In this document: piece after piece, positions 11,835 to 22,007 of the stretch
How positions within the stretch are numbered: the first letter of the stretch is position 1
Layout: every line of letters starts with the position of its first letter
Assembly (NCBI GenBank): GCA_019059635.1
Contig: JAGVRJ010000002.1
Location: 1,550,001-1,614,000, forward strand
Direction: 5' to 3'
DNA from: Proales similis
Taxonomy: Eukaryota > Rotifera > Eurotatoria > Ploima > Proalidae
Length of the DNA stretch: 64,000 nt
The notes under the pieces: model-generated
What the model was told of the DNA's origin: nothing
Seen by the model: the letters and a program-made list of their open reading frames with translations, nothing else
The model's database searches: none
Position numbers and translations under genes: made by a program

Positions 11835-13054
11835 TCAGTCGTTTGAGTCAGATGAGCCATAATCGCCCGCAACTAAAGACTCGGACTTTTCCGACATAGT
11901 CTTCGAGTCGGTTTGGCCGGAACATGCAGGCTTAACAGACATCCTGAGCTTTTTGTCATCGAATTCGCTCAAGCTTTTGGCTCCAAAACCGATATTTTCA
12001 ATCACTTTGTTTTTAACGGACCGGTTTATGCTGGCTCTTATTTCATCTAGGCGTGCTTGCTTTGAACTAGCCGGACTTGCGCTTGTATTATTGTTATCAA
12101 ATATTGATTGACCTTCAATCATCTTTCGCTTCAAAGCGATGCTTTCCTCGTCTTCGCTGCCTATGTTGTATTGAAGACTTCTTTCTCTTACATGAAATTT
12201 CAATGCTTTTAATGAAACTTACGATTAACTGAACCAGATTTTAACAAATGTGCAAGTTTTTTATCGCTTTCTCGCTCCTTTACAAGCTGAATATCCAAGT
12301 TCCATTTCTCGATAATTTTCTTCTCCTCCCTCTTTTCCTCTTCGATAACTTTTTTTTCTTGCTAAAATAAACGTCAGTTTAATTATAAGGAAATGAAAAA
12401 TTTGCTCACTGCTCACCCTGAACAAATTTCTAGCCATTGAGTTTAGATCGTAGTCGTGTTTCCATTCACTTTTCATTTCTTCTAGCTCTCTGATGGTCGG
12501 AGCTAGTCTAATCGATTTGGATTGGTCGTTTTTTTGATGCTCAAGATTGAACATTGCATCGACCGACAGCCGCTTTATGTCCTCTCTGTTTTCGGTCACA
12601 ATTTGTTCGTTCTCTTCCATGTTCCATCTTTGCTCCTTCCGCCGAGCGCCTGACAGGATCACGTAGTCATGATTCTTGGGATCTGTCCGAATAACAAAGT
12701 ACTGGTCGCAGAGATGACACTTCATTCGAAACTCGAATATCGGAGTCGAATAGTACTTGTCGACCTTTTTCTTTTCGGCGTTGTATCTCACTCCCATTGC
12801 TATGTGTGCTTTGCATCCATCGCACCAAATGTTGTAGGGCATTTCAAAGCGAATGATCAAGATTCCTTGATCAAGCTTCCGCGCCCGTTCGCGTAGAGCA
12901 TGAACTCCATGGTACGCGTTGAGAGATTTGTGTTTTTTATAGTCGAAATCCGGCGGATAGTATTTGTTTTGGCCTTTACGCTCTCCCTGAAGATTTCCAA
13001 CATTTTTATTTTAGATTTTAGTTCAACTGAAATTTTTGCGAAAAATTATACCAT
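11835..13054 (-). CDS. YJU2B: Splicing factor YJU2B / CCDC130 homologue
   Basis: CWC16-family protein of the spliceosome. The conserved domain reads GERKGQNKYYPPDF at its start, then FEMPYNIWCDGC and MKCHLC, which supply the four zinc-binding cysteines, followed by YVILSGARRKE. The rest is charged coiled coil and an acidic end (GDYGSSDSND). The start codon ATG (13052-13054) seems to be the last three bases of exon 1, with intron 12988-13051 directly after it. Other introns: about 12366-12419 and a short one best read as 12185-12222 (38 nt), where the frame has to change. YJU2B is preferred to YJU2 because of the ILIIRFEMPYN context and the tail. Confidence 0.88.
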
Positions 13055-13573
13055 TCTGCTCGGTGGTCAAGTTTAATCATCTCTGAATTTCAAATAAAAT
13101 TCAGCATCGGCATAATCTGCTCATATATTAATTTTTGGCTCCGGGCTTCGAATCTGTTTTTGTCTTATTTTCAAAGCCAGCGGTAGCTTTCCGTAGGTCT
13201 CTCTTTCTAAAGACTTTCAACGTTAAATTGAATAATAATTTAAAACAAATCGGGTTCTATTAGCCATTAATAACTCTCTTAATAGTCATATTGACTAAAA
13301 ACTTTTCCCATTTTAGCTTCGATAGTCAGCCTCTGGTAAGTATCAGATTGGACATTTTGATTCGATTCCGATGAAGCGACAAACTCCGTGGAAAAAACTT
13401 TTACAGACTATGAAAGCTTTCAGCAGTCATAGTGACCAGATGGCATACAGCCCTTGAATCTTGACGGCTTGGAAATAGGATGAGTGAAACTCCTCTCAAA
13501 TCAAATAAATATTGGATCTCAGTTTGCTTATTTTTTACACAATAGATCTCAATCTTCAACACAAAACTCACCA
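13055..13573. other. Intergenic region between YJU2B and the next gene
   Basis: Divergent promoter region with no convincing ORF. A short imperfect hairpin (ACTATGA near 13408 pairing with TCATAGT near 13427) is present; I attach no function to it. Confidence 0.4.
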
Positions 13574-15189
13574 ATGATGAACAAAGAGTTGAGGTTAACG
13601 ATTAGACAGCGATGGAAAAACTTATCTAAAACTAAGACTTGATTTCACAAATCCAGCTGAACGTGATTTTGGATTGTCGCCGTGGAGTTTGATGAAACAC
13701 GGTCTGCTGGATTGTGGTCATTTGAGAAATATTGTTGAAAATTAATTCAGAAAAAGACCTGAAACATGAAAGAGTATTGTTTTGGTGATAATACAGGTGA
13801 AATGGCAGTGATTAATTGAGATTACAAGCCGCCTTGGAGCTGCTTTTTCAGGCAACGGCGCAGACTCGAAACATGAAATCAATCTCAGTTGCGATAAAAG
13901 AACAACAAGCTTTAAAAATCTATTGGCCAAAACTAAGCATGTTCAGAGCTCATGAGCGGATTCAAACAGCAAATAGAAGTTGGCGATCGATTCAAGCGAA
14001 CGCTGTTGGCTCAATAAAACTGATTTTATTCGTTAAAACTCGATCGACGAGGAACCTAGAAAGCGTTTTTCGATCAAACGCGTGCTCACAAACACTTCTT
14101 CCCACAGCTTAATTTTCCTATTAAGCATTAAAGAGATGAATGACGGCCATGAGGCGATCAGCATTGAACAAATTCTTCCTACGGGTCTTCGAGATTTCTT
14201 TCAAAATATTCTCGTTTCTCAGTCAGAAATCGTTAAAGCAGTCCAGAATCTAGAAGATCAAGTAAGCCTGTTTTAATGCTTTTCTACTGAGTACTAAACT
14301 CTCGTGCCAAGCTCTCTGCGGCGAATAGAAGACAATTCACTACCGAAAGCGAGCTCCGCTTCTTTCGAAGTCGTTGCGAATCTTTGGAGGAGTCAATTCA
14401 TTACATGCGGTGCGAGATTGCCAGAAATTGTAAAAATGATCTTAAGCCGAATCAATCGAACCCGGTAAAAAGATTTTGCGGAAGACAAATTGAACAACTT
14501 TCACCAAACAGCTCATTTTGGGTAGCTTTATGGATGCACTTTTAGCTGCTCGAATTGCCTTAGAAACCATTTCAGAAGCGGGAACTGGTATTTTAAATGT
14601 TCAGATGGAAGCGATTTTAAATACTCCGCCCAGCTACTTACCGAATCCTCGTTTCAAAACAATTGCTCCGAATCAAAGTCAAGCAACCGCAAATTACTAG
14701 CTTCAAATCAAGACTTAGAAAAATTGAAACGGCTGCTTACTCAAAGCTCTTCTTTAGAGCAAGAAAATCTTCTGCCTGATGGTGAGGGAATCGACTTGAA
14801 AGGTAAACGAGGTATTTTGCTTCTTATTTCCAAGGCATGGAAACACAAATTTAACGCTAAAGCGAACAGAAGTTCAGAGAATGTTCAATAAACGGGTCAA
14901 GTATGAAGTGAATAAAAAATTTGGGCGGAGCTTTCTGGCCCAACATCAAGTGCGCGAGTTGGATCTCAAGGAGATGCAAAAAATAAGAAGTAAGCAAAGG
15001 ATGCTTAAATTGCTTCAGGGTCATTCTGCATTCAGATACGCTTTCATAGAAAGAGTTGTTCAGTGCTTCAAGCCCTTTCCATTGCCTGTGAAGCAAGCGT
15101 GGAGTAATGCTATGAACTCCCTCAGACAAGACAGGCATCAGCTCAAAAAGAAAATGGCGAATGACCGAGATTGCGAACGCAAGCGTTAA
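13574..15189 (+). CDS. Unrecognised multi-exon protein, possibly two genes
   Basis: I do not recognise the product. ATG 13574 and a 43-nt intron (13594-13636) lead into an exon with the protein-like run RDFGLSPWSLMKHGLLDCG. The middle (about 13740-14130) has open frames and strong acceptors but I cannot fix its splicing. From ATG 14135 onward the reading is consistent: exons to 14261, 14312-14464, 14512-14650, 14701-14802 and 14870-15189, with introns of 50, 47, 50 and 67 nt. The first of these introns has a TACTAAAC branch site at 14292-14299. The C-terminal 107 residues are basic and helical (DLKEMQKIRSKQRMLKLL) and end in ERKR. Two adjacent genes, one starting at 14135, is the alternative. 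Confidence 0.5.
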
Positions 15190-15802
15190 AGCCCCCCAAT
15201 AAGATTTTACATTTATTTTTTTTTTCTTATTCGAACGAATTTCGCCGACCTTCAGGAACCAAAAATAAACTTGTGCTTACGAGTTGATTTTTATTCAGTT
15301 CTAATTCTATTTATAGCAAGCTCAAATGCCGATCAGATGGCCCCTAGCACTACGTGTTTATCCTACACATTTATATTTCAATTCAAAACGGCAAGTTCAA
15401 CTCCATAACGGAGGACAAATGCCGCTTTGAAATAAATGTTCATCTAGTGCTGCTATCATCACTTCGGCTTTGATGGCCAAAAAACCGTTCAGTGTCCTCT
15501 TTAAATAGTCAAACTCTATTCGCTCTAGTTGCATAAGTTACTTGCCAGTCCGATCCCAGCTGTCCTCACGCATCATTAGTCTTACCCAACTCAAAGTCAG
15601 TAAAATATTCGCTGATACTCATCGATTAAGTTGTCTCTAATTAGCTTGTCTTAACTCTAAAAAAGACCAGATAGTAGACTCCAGATTACTCTAGTTGAAT
15701 ATAAAATCTTTTCTCTAAGTAATGTAATTTTATTAACTCTTTTACTTTCACGTTAATTTTTTTCATATTCAATTCAATAAAAATGATTAAATCGAGGTTT
15801 AT
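15190..15802. other. Intergenic region, convergent 3' ends
   Basis: Lies between the 3' ends of the unrecognised gene and the SLC37-type gene. Apart from A/T-rich 3' UTR sequence I see nothing. Confidence 0.4.
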
Positions 15803-17756
15803 TCAAGAGTCTTCTTCGTTATTTATATCTTCCTCGTTTACTCTAATAGGCTGATAAATGTGGTCACGTTGCCGCCAATTTTGAATCACCTCTTTAGTTT
15901 CTTTAACTGTTAATGAGAGGATACATAAATTCGTCAGGATGCACTGGGTTGAAATGTTTAATAAACAACTGCTAAGTTGAGATAAATCAAGGTCACTTAC
16001 CAAAATAATGAAAAAATAGAATACAAAAAACCAGTTGAACTGTTGTTGAATCAATGGAACTAGAACTTGGCCAATAGCTGCACCGACACTGCCGGTTCCA
16101 TCGACGATTCCCGTAACGGTCGAAAGAGCTTCCTTGCTTCCTGCCAGTTGTTCTTGCTTACCCAAATCAGCTGTTATAGCAGAAGAAATGATATTTGACG
16201 CGCCTCCTATGAAAAATCCTACAACAGCCATGAGGAAAGCATTTATGGGTTGACTGTCAGGTGAGGCGCTATATATATAGAGCGAAGGAATGGCGAATAC
16301 GAGCAGCAAGAATATAATGGGACTGCGTCGTTTAAGCACATCTGATGCGTATCCTCCGACGATCCCTCCTGAAAATTTTTTTAATTAAAATTTTTATCTA
16401 TCTATTTTATCTAATTATTCAATATTTACCAACTATGCCGCCCACATCATACCAAATAGATATTTCGTCTGCAACATTTTCTTCCCAGCCAAACTTGTTG
16501 GTAAGATAAAAGGGCAGCCAAAAGAGAAAGGAATAGTTGACCATCTTTAAACAAGCGTAACAGAGAGAATACATAATCACTCCGGGCAACAAGACAGCTT
16601 GGATGAATCCAATCGGTTTGGACTTTGAGTCGGCATCGTTTATTAAAGGTGTCTGTACAACGTCTTTGATGAAAGTTTCTTTTACAGAATAGATTCAACA
16701 TGTTACATTTCAATTCACTTACCTTCAGCTGAGCCGTTCTCTTCTTCGTCTGGCATACTGAGACCTTAGATTCAACTATTAGGACAGACAACTCAAAAAC
16801 GTATGCGTAAGAGTAGCTTACCAACTTCAGTGGGCGTAGGTACCAGACCGAAAAAGACCACAACGGCCGAGGCTAAAAATATCGATGACGAAAGGAGAAA
16901 TGCATACTGATATTCGGTCAACTTTAGGGGAAACACATCCGGTGGATTAAGGGAATTACCTCGTAGCCGTATTGCAGAACAGATGCAGCCATGATCGCCC
17001 CGAAAATGTTTCCAATCGACTGATTAGACGCCCAAATTCCAAATATCAAACCGCGTCTACCAACAACAAATCAATCAGTTGGTTTGTGTGAGAAAATGCA
17101 CAAGTTTTACTGACCCTGACTTACTGAACCAATTGGCCATAATTGCGACCGAAGAGGGCCAGCCCGTTGATTGAGCCAAACCGTTGACAATCCAAAAACT
17201 CAAATACCAGAGCCGGTTGTAAATTGCCAACCACTCGCTCATTACACCGAACATAAACATGCTTATCGATGAAATCGTGATTCCAATAGTCAAGACATAG
17301 CGCAGGTTGAATCTATCTCCCAGAATACCACTTATGAAAAGTCCCTTTTAATTGAAAGGTATTTGAAGCAGTGTTTTAGGAAAACAGGAATATTGAAGCA
17401 TACCACTGAATAGGCAGTTAAGAAAACGGCATCGAGAGAACCGAGGAATAATTTAGCGCCTGCTTTGTTTAAGAAGAATTCATGATTGTTCCAAATCGAG
17501 TCTGGTTTTAGTAAAGTGCAGTTGTAATCATAAGCATCACAGCTTGCTCGCCATTCCTCGGATATTGTTGCCTTTACATTGCTGAATATTTTTCGAGACG
17601 CATGAAACAAGGAGTAGCTAAAGGCAGATTAGTAAACTGACAAATTTCTCACAAACAGGTATCCACCCACCAAAAGAAAGTTATCACAAATACCGAAAGA
17701 TGAAACTTGTTGTACTGGACCCCTTTAATGGTAAAGTGTCTAAGATTTAGACTCAT
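15803..17756 (-). CDS. SLC37-family sugar-phosphate exchanger
   Basis: Major facilitator protein of the SLC37 (glucose-6-phosphate/phosphate antiporter) family, expected in the ER membrane with 12 helices. ATG at 17754-17756 opens MSLNLRHFTIKGVQYNKFHL, a family-like start. Exons run leftward: one with the luminal loop and a NHEFF motif (17400-17620), one with a MFS helix-loop block (17110-17330), one with QSTGWPSSVAIMANWF, then the second half with WYDVGGIVGG before the loop at 16340 and the ASNIISSAITADLG helix in 15990-16340. The C-terminal exon ends EEDINNEEDS. SLC37A1/A2 are the closest in feel; A3 and A4 cannot be excluded. ERGIC1, another early secretory pathway gene, is divergent from it. 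Confidence 0.85.
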
Positions 17757-18319
17757 GTTTTAAACCTTGAGCCTCTTTTTGGTTTTCAGATGGATGAGAA
17801 CTCCCATAAAAATCCCAAATAAACTATATCGAGTACTTGAAGGGAGACACTTGATCACATGACCACTCTTAGAGACACTACTCATAAACTCAAACCGTCA
17901 AAATTTTCCTCCCTACCAATCAAATTTAACTTGGGCGAGTATCGCATTGAAAAAATTATTGAAAATTTATTTCCAAAAAAATGCAATTGATGAATCAGAA
18001 TCAGTTGAATATAGATTGTCTAGTTTTCTTCCAGCTCACCGTATCGACCCAAAATAACATTTTTCGAAAAACTTAGCCCAACAGCGATGGCTAGGCTTTA
18101 GTGACCGCTTAGAAAATCAATCTATTTGTACATGCTTTGACTGAATAAATGTTTTAGTAAATATTAATGAGCATGATGACTGCCACGTATCAAATTGAAT
18201 ATTCTGGAGGGAAAAAAGTGAACGAACAAGTAATATATGATAGAGTTGACGCAGTAAGACATATTTAGGATAATTGACCAAAGTATTAGATAGAAAGCAG
18301 ACGAATACGTGTCTAGACC
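17757..18319. other. Divergent promoter region SLC37-type gene / ERGIC1
   Basis: No gene seen. A TCACATGACC E-box occurs at about 17855-17864 and a CCAAT at about 17916, neither strong evidence alone. Confidence 0.4.
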
Positions 18320-19632
18320 ATGCAGTTTGATATCCGACGATTCGATATCTACCGAAAGATACCCAAAGATCTTACGCAGCCAACGAATACAGGGGCAGCA
18401 ATCTCTATTGGATGTATACTTTTCATTACTTTCCTGCTAGTCTCCGAATTTGTTGGTTTCATCTTGCCTGAAGTGTGAGTTAAACTATGAAAGGCAAACA
18501 GATCCAGACCAGGCTTCTAAATAACCTTGTTTTTATGCTTCTAGGCAAAGTCAGCTTTTTGTACACAACATTGCCGGACAGAAATCAGACGATCGAATCC
18601 CTGTTTCCCTTGATATTTCTGTGTTTTCAATGCCCTGCAAATGTAAGAATACTTTTTATTAAAGATAAGTAGATAAGAAAATGAGACACGCCGGACTTGA
18701 TTCCACTCAAAGATCTTGGTCTGGACATTCAGGATGATTTAGGACGACACGAAGTTGGCCACATTGAAGATACAATTAAAAACGAAATTGTAAACGGAAA
18801 AGGCTGCAGGATGAAAGTTTCCTTTCGAATCAACAAAGTTCCGGGCAACTTCCATGTATCCACTCATGCCTCTCAAGAGCAGCCGATCGATCCTGATATG
18901 TCGTAAGGAACTGCTTTAATATAAATCCATAGCCATCACTAAATTAATCAATGGCCACTTGAACTGATTTTAGACATCAAATTCATGACCTGGTTTTTGG
19001 TGAACACGTGGCGCATCTTGGATCAATTCCAGACTCTTCCTTCAGTCCTCTTAATAATCTCAAGTACTCATCGGAAGATAGTAATAGAGAAATTTTTTTT
19101 TCATAGCTTCAGAAAAATCTTATTCATGCTTTTTAAGAATCATCTTCTCACGACTATTTGATGAGAATTGTGCCGACAATTTATGAAAGTGCGGCTGGCA
19201 AACAATACTTTCCATATCAGTTTACCTACGCTCATCGGGTAACTGCCAACCGCATTTATAGCCCTAAAAATAAAATCATCTATCTCACTCAATAGCAATA
19301 TGTTCCATACGCACACGGTGGATTCAAAGTTCCACCCACGATATGGTAAATATTGGATGATTTTAACAGAAACGAAGACTAATTTTCTTGCCAAAGGTTC
19401 CGTTACGATCTAAATCCAATCACAGTCAAATACACAGAGCAGAGAAAACCGTTTTACACATTCTTAACCAGCGTAAGTAAAACGATTATTCAGCCTCTAT
19501 ATGTTCTATATTGGTGCTTTTTAGGTGTGTGCTATCGTGGGAGGTACCTTTACTGTTGCAGGGATTATCGATTCTATTGTTTTCACAGCTTCTGAGTTGT
19601 TTAAAAAATTTGAAATGGGAAAAATTGGCTGA
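18320..19632 (+). CDS. ERGIC1: ER-Golgi intermediate compartment protein 1
   Basis: Multi-exon gene (exons from 18320, about 18545, 18686, about 18972, about 19140, about 19296, 19398 and 19525) encoding a cycling cargo-receptor membrane protein with two membrane helices and a large luminal domain. The N-terminus MQFDIRRFDIYRKIPKDLTQ is followed by a helix, then the luminal marks GLDIQDDLGRHEVGH and INKVPGNFHVSTH; the C-terminal helix reads CAIVGGTFTVAGIIDSIVF. Length and order fit ERGIC1 and not ERGIC2/3. TGA at 19630-19632 is followed closely by AATAAAG. Confidence 0.93.
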
Positions 19633-20882
19633 ATAATAAAGAATTAGGACTCCATGTTCCCCGACTATCTAATTTTAATGTTTTGCTCCTTATCAAGTTG
19701 GCTCAGTTGCTAAGATTTCCAAGTAGCAACGCGAATTAGAACACTAAAAGCCACCGTTCTACTTAACTGCGGTAGAGAATAGCTAAGATTCAACATCCTG
19801 GTTAATCAGGTCTTGGCTTTGGTTGATTTAACACAAAAAATAACCGTTTAAGTAAATAGGCAAGATAAAATTGCTGCGAAGTTGAATTCTGAGCAATTAC
19901 GTAACTGGAAAAGAATCAGATGCAACTTCCAAGAAAAGAAGATTCTTACGTCTGCCGAGCAGATTCGATCCGAATAGGTTTTGGCTTTATCATGGGGGTA
20001 TTCATCTTTTAAAAAAGAATGCGCTCAAGGGATCTCTATATCCAAAGATAATCTCATTTATCGGCACTAAACAAATGTATAAAGCAATCTAGCTCGGGTG
20101 CTAGATCCAACATTTGCTTTTTAGTCAGAAAGTTCAAGGCAACAAATGAGTCGTTTTTAGTGATAATTTTGAATCAATTTTTATCAAAATAGCCTATTTA
20201 CGACTTAATTAATCGGATCACATTTGAATGCAATTCTTGTTTAGTGTAATCAATTGAATGTCGGGCCATAAAAATGCAAAATAGTGATACTAGCGCTTCA
20301 TTAAATGAATAACTCGTATATTCATTTTAAGACAAGACAGCTATAAGCCTTTTGCACTCGGCACTCAGTTTTTTGTTTTATTATAATGGTTGAATTATAA
20401 AATGCATTCTTTTTTCAGGCTTATTCGTCAGTTGGCAAAATAATCCCGAAGAAACATGCCCGCTTGCTGTAGGGCATGCCTGTCATATGAATGTTTTTTG
20501 CATAAGATAAGCCTTTGAAGTAAAAAGCATTCAGTTGAGTCAGTTAAGATTCCTTATCTAAAGTAAAATTGAAAGGATCAAAGCTTCTTTCAAGCCACTA
20601 ACGAACGTTTCCATCAATCAACAAGTTCGATTAATGTTTGTAAAACCCAGGCAAGCGTGTATTTACAGACTTAATCGTTAGCTAAGCTGTAGCTTTCTCT
20701 TTATTTTGATATTCTTTTGATTGAAGAAGCCTAAGTAAAAAATTATGAATATCTTCAGCTGCCCTATTTTAGCTATGCCCTCTTTCTTATCGGCAGAGAT
20801 ACTCCAGTTATGCAGAGCAACTAAATTCAAATCCTATTATTTTATTCTTGATTCATTTGAATTAAATTTTTTGCATTTTTAG
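19633..20882. other. 1.25-kb intergenic region upstream of the LIM gene
   Basis: The longest gene-free stretch of the window. It has no convincing ORF. It holds the two-half-site p53-family-like element (20452-20481), a short inverted repeat AATGAATA/TATTCATT near 20304-20328, and ends in a pyrimidine tract plus AG directly before the LIM start codon. An untranslated first exon of the LIM gene must lie within it, unless that AG is a trans-splice acceptor. Confidence 0.5.
20452..20481. promoter_or_regulatory. p53-family-like response element (two half-sites)
   Basis: AAACATGCCC (20452-20461) and GGGCATGCCT (20472-20481) each match the p53/p63/p73 half-site RRRCWWGYYY in every position and are spaced by 10 nt. 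They lie about 400 bp upstream of the FHL-like start codon. Binding is inferred from motif only. Confidence 0.5.
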
Positions 20883-21962
20883 ATGCCGGTGTGTACCGCT
20901 TGCAATACATCAATCGATGCAACTTCGCCGATAACCTCCTACGAGGATAAGACTTATCATCCATATTGCCTTAATTGCAGTGCTTGCAGAACATCTCTTA
21001 GCGGAAAAGAGTTTATCAAGGAAAAGAATGGGGATTTGACTTGTTTGCCTTGTCACGAGAAGACGGCGCCTAAATGTTACAAGTGCAAGCTCGGCTTTTT
21101 ACCCGGTCAATCTTTTAAAAAGCTCAGCGAAACCACTTTTTACCACGAGAACTGCTTTAAATGTAGTGGTCCTTGCCGAAAACCCATCGCAGAAGACTTT
21201 TATGACTTAGGTCAGGAACGCTTTGTTTGCCTCGGCTGCTTTGACAAGTACGGAAATGACTTTGACAAAGTTGGTCCGAAAGTTCATGATGAGCCACTTG
21301 ATCAACAGCTTAATAGAAAGTTGAAACTTGACCGACAAGATCCCGTTATTGAGACACTTTCAGCGGTTGAACGGGAGCGAGATCCGATTGTAAGACCAAA
21401 AGTGGAAGAGATCAAATGCTTTAAATGTGGACTGAAAATAACCGGAACATATTCGGTGTATGATGATAACAAATACCATGAGAATTGCTTTGTTTGCAAT
21501 CAATGCGGAAAAAATTTCGACAATAAGACAGTTTATAAACAAAACAACAAGCCCATTTGTAGAGTATGCCACAATAGGAACATTGTGAGCAATGCCACAA
21601 CTTGTAACAAATGCAATCAACCAATCCTCGACACCATCGTTAACTTTAAGGATTTCAAATATCACGACTATTGTTTGGTCTGTGAAGGATGTGGAAAAGC
21701 TTTGGCAGGTCAATCAATATTTAGCGATCAAAACCAACGAAATTATTGCTCGCCTTGTTATACTGTCAAAAAAGGCAAAAAGTGTGGAAAATGTGGAACG
21801 ATAATAGCCCCGAGTGAAGAAAGTCTGGTATTTGAAGAAAAGAATTATCACAAAAGCTGCTTTAGGTGTAAAACATGCGACAAAGAGATAAGCTCAAAGG
21901 AATCTTTTTATAAGGATCCATACAATCAGCCAATGTGCGAGAAATGCGCAAATTTAAATTAA
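20883..21962 (+). CDS. Five-LIM-domain protein, FHL-like
   Basis: Single coding exon, 359 residues. Five complete LIM zinc-finger domains: about residues 4-57, 65-118, 179-229, 241-292 and 301-355; each shows C-x2-C, H-x2-C, C-x2-C and C-x2-C/D ligands (for example YHENCFVCNQC). A 60-residue charged linker separates domains 2 and 3, and no homeobox, PDZ or kinase part is present. LIM-only proteins of this kind scaffold focal-adhesion, sarcomere or transcription complexes. FHL proteins normally have four and a half LIM domains in a continuous string, so the 2+3 layout with a linker is unusual. The ATG directly follows an AG after a T-rich tract (TTGCATTTTTAG), so an upstream untranslated exon or a spliced leader is likely. 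AATAAA lies at 22001-22006, close to the ABCA stop. Confidence 0.85.
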   Translation: MPVCTACNTSIDATSPITSYEDKTYHPYCLNCSACRTSLSGKEFIKEKNGDLTCLPCHEKTAPKCYKCKLGFLPGQSFKKLSETTFYHENCFKCSGPCRKPIAEDFYDLGQERFVCLGCFDKYGNDFDKVGPKVHDEPLDQQLNRKLKLDRQDPVIETLSAVERERDPIVRPKVEEIKCFKCGLKITGTYSVYDDNKYHENCFVCNQCGKNFDNKTVYKQNNKPICRVCHNRNIVSNATTCNKCNQPILDTIVNFKDFKYHDYCLVCEGCGKALAGQSIFSDQNQRNYCSPCYTVKKGKKCGKCGTIIAPSEESLVFEEKNYHKSCFRCKTCDKEISSKESFYKDPYNQPMCEKCANLN

Positions 21963-22007
21963 TGATTTTGAGTAAAAAAGCTAAAAACCTAGTCTGCAGA
22001 AATAAAT

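Noticed and set aside
13260..13330. Stretch resembling the 3' part of U4 snRNA (AAAACTTTTCCC)
   Set aside because: Only about a dozen bases agree; the 5' domain, stem II and Sm site are missing.
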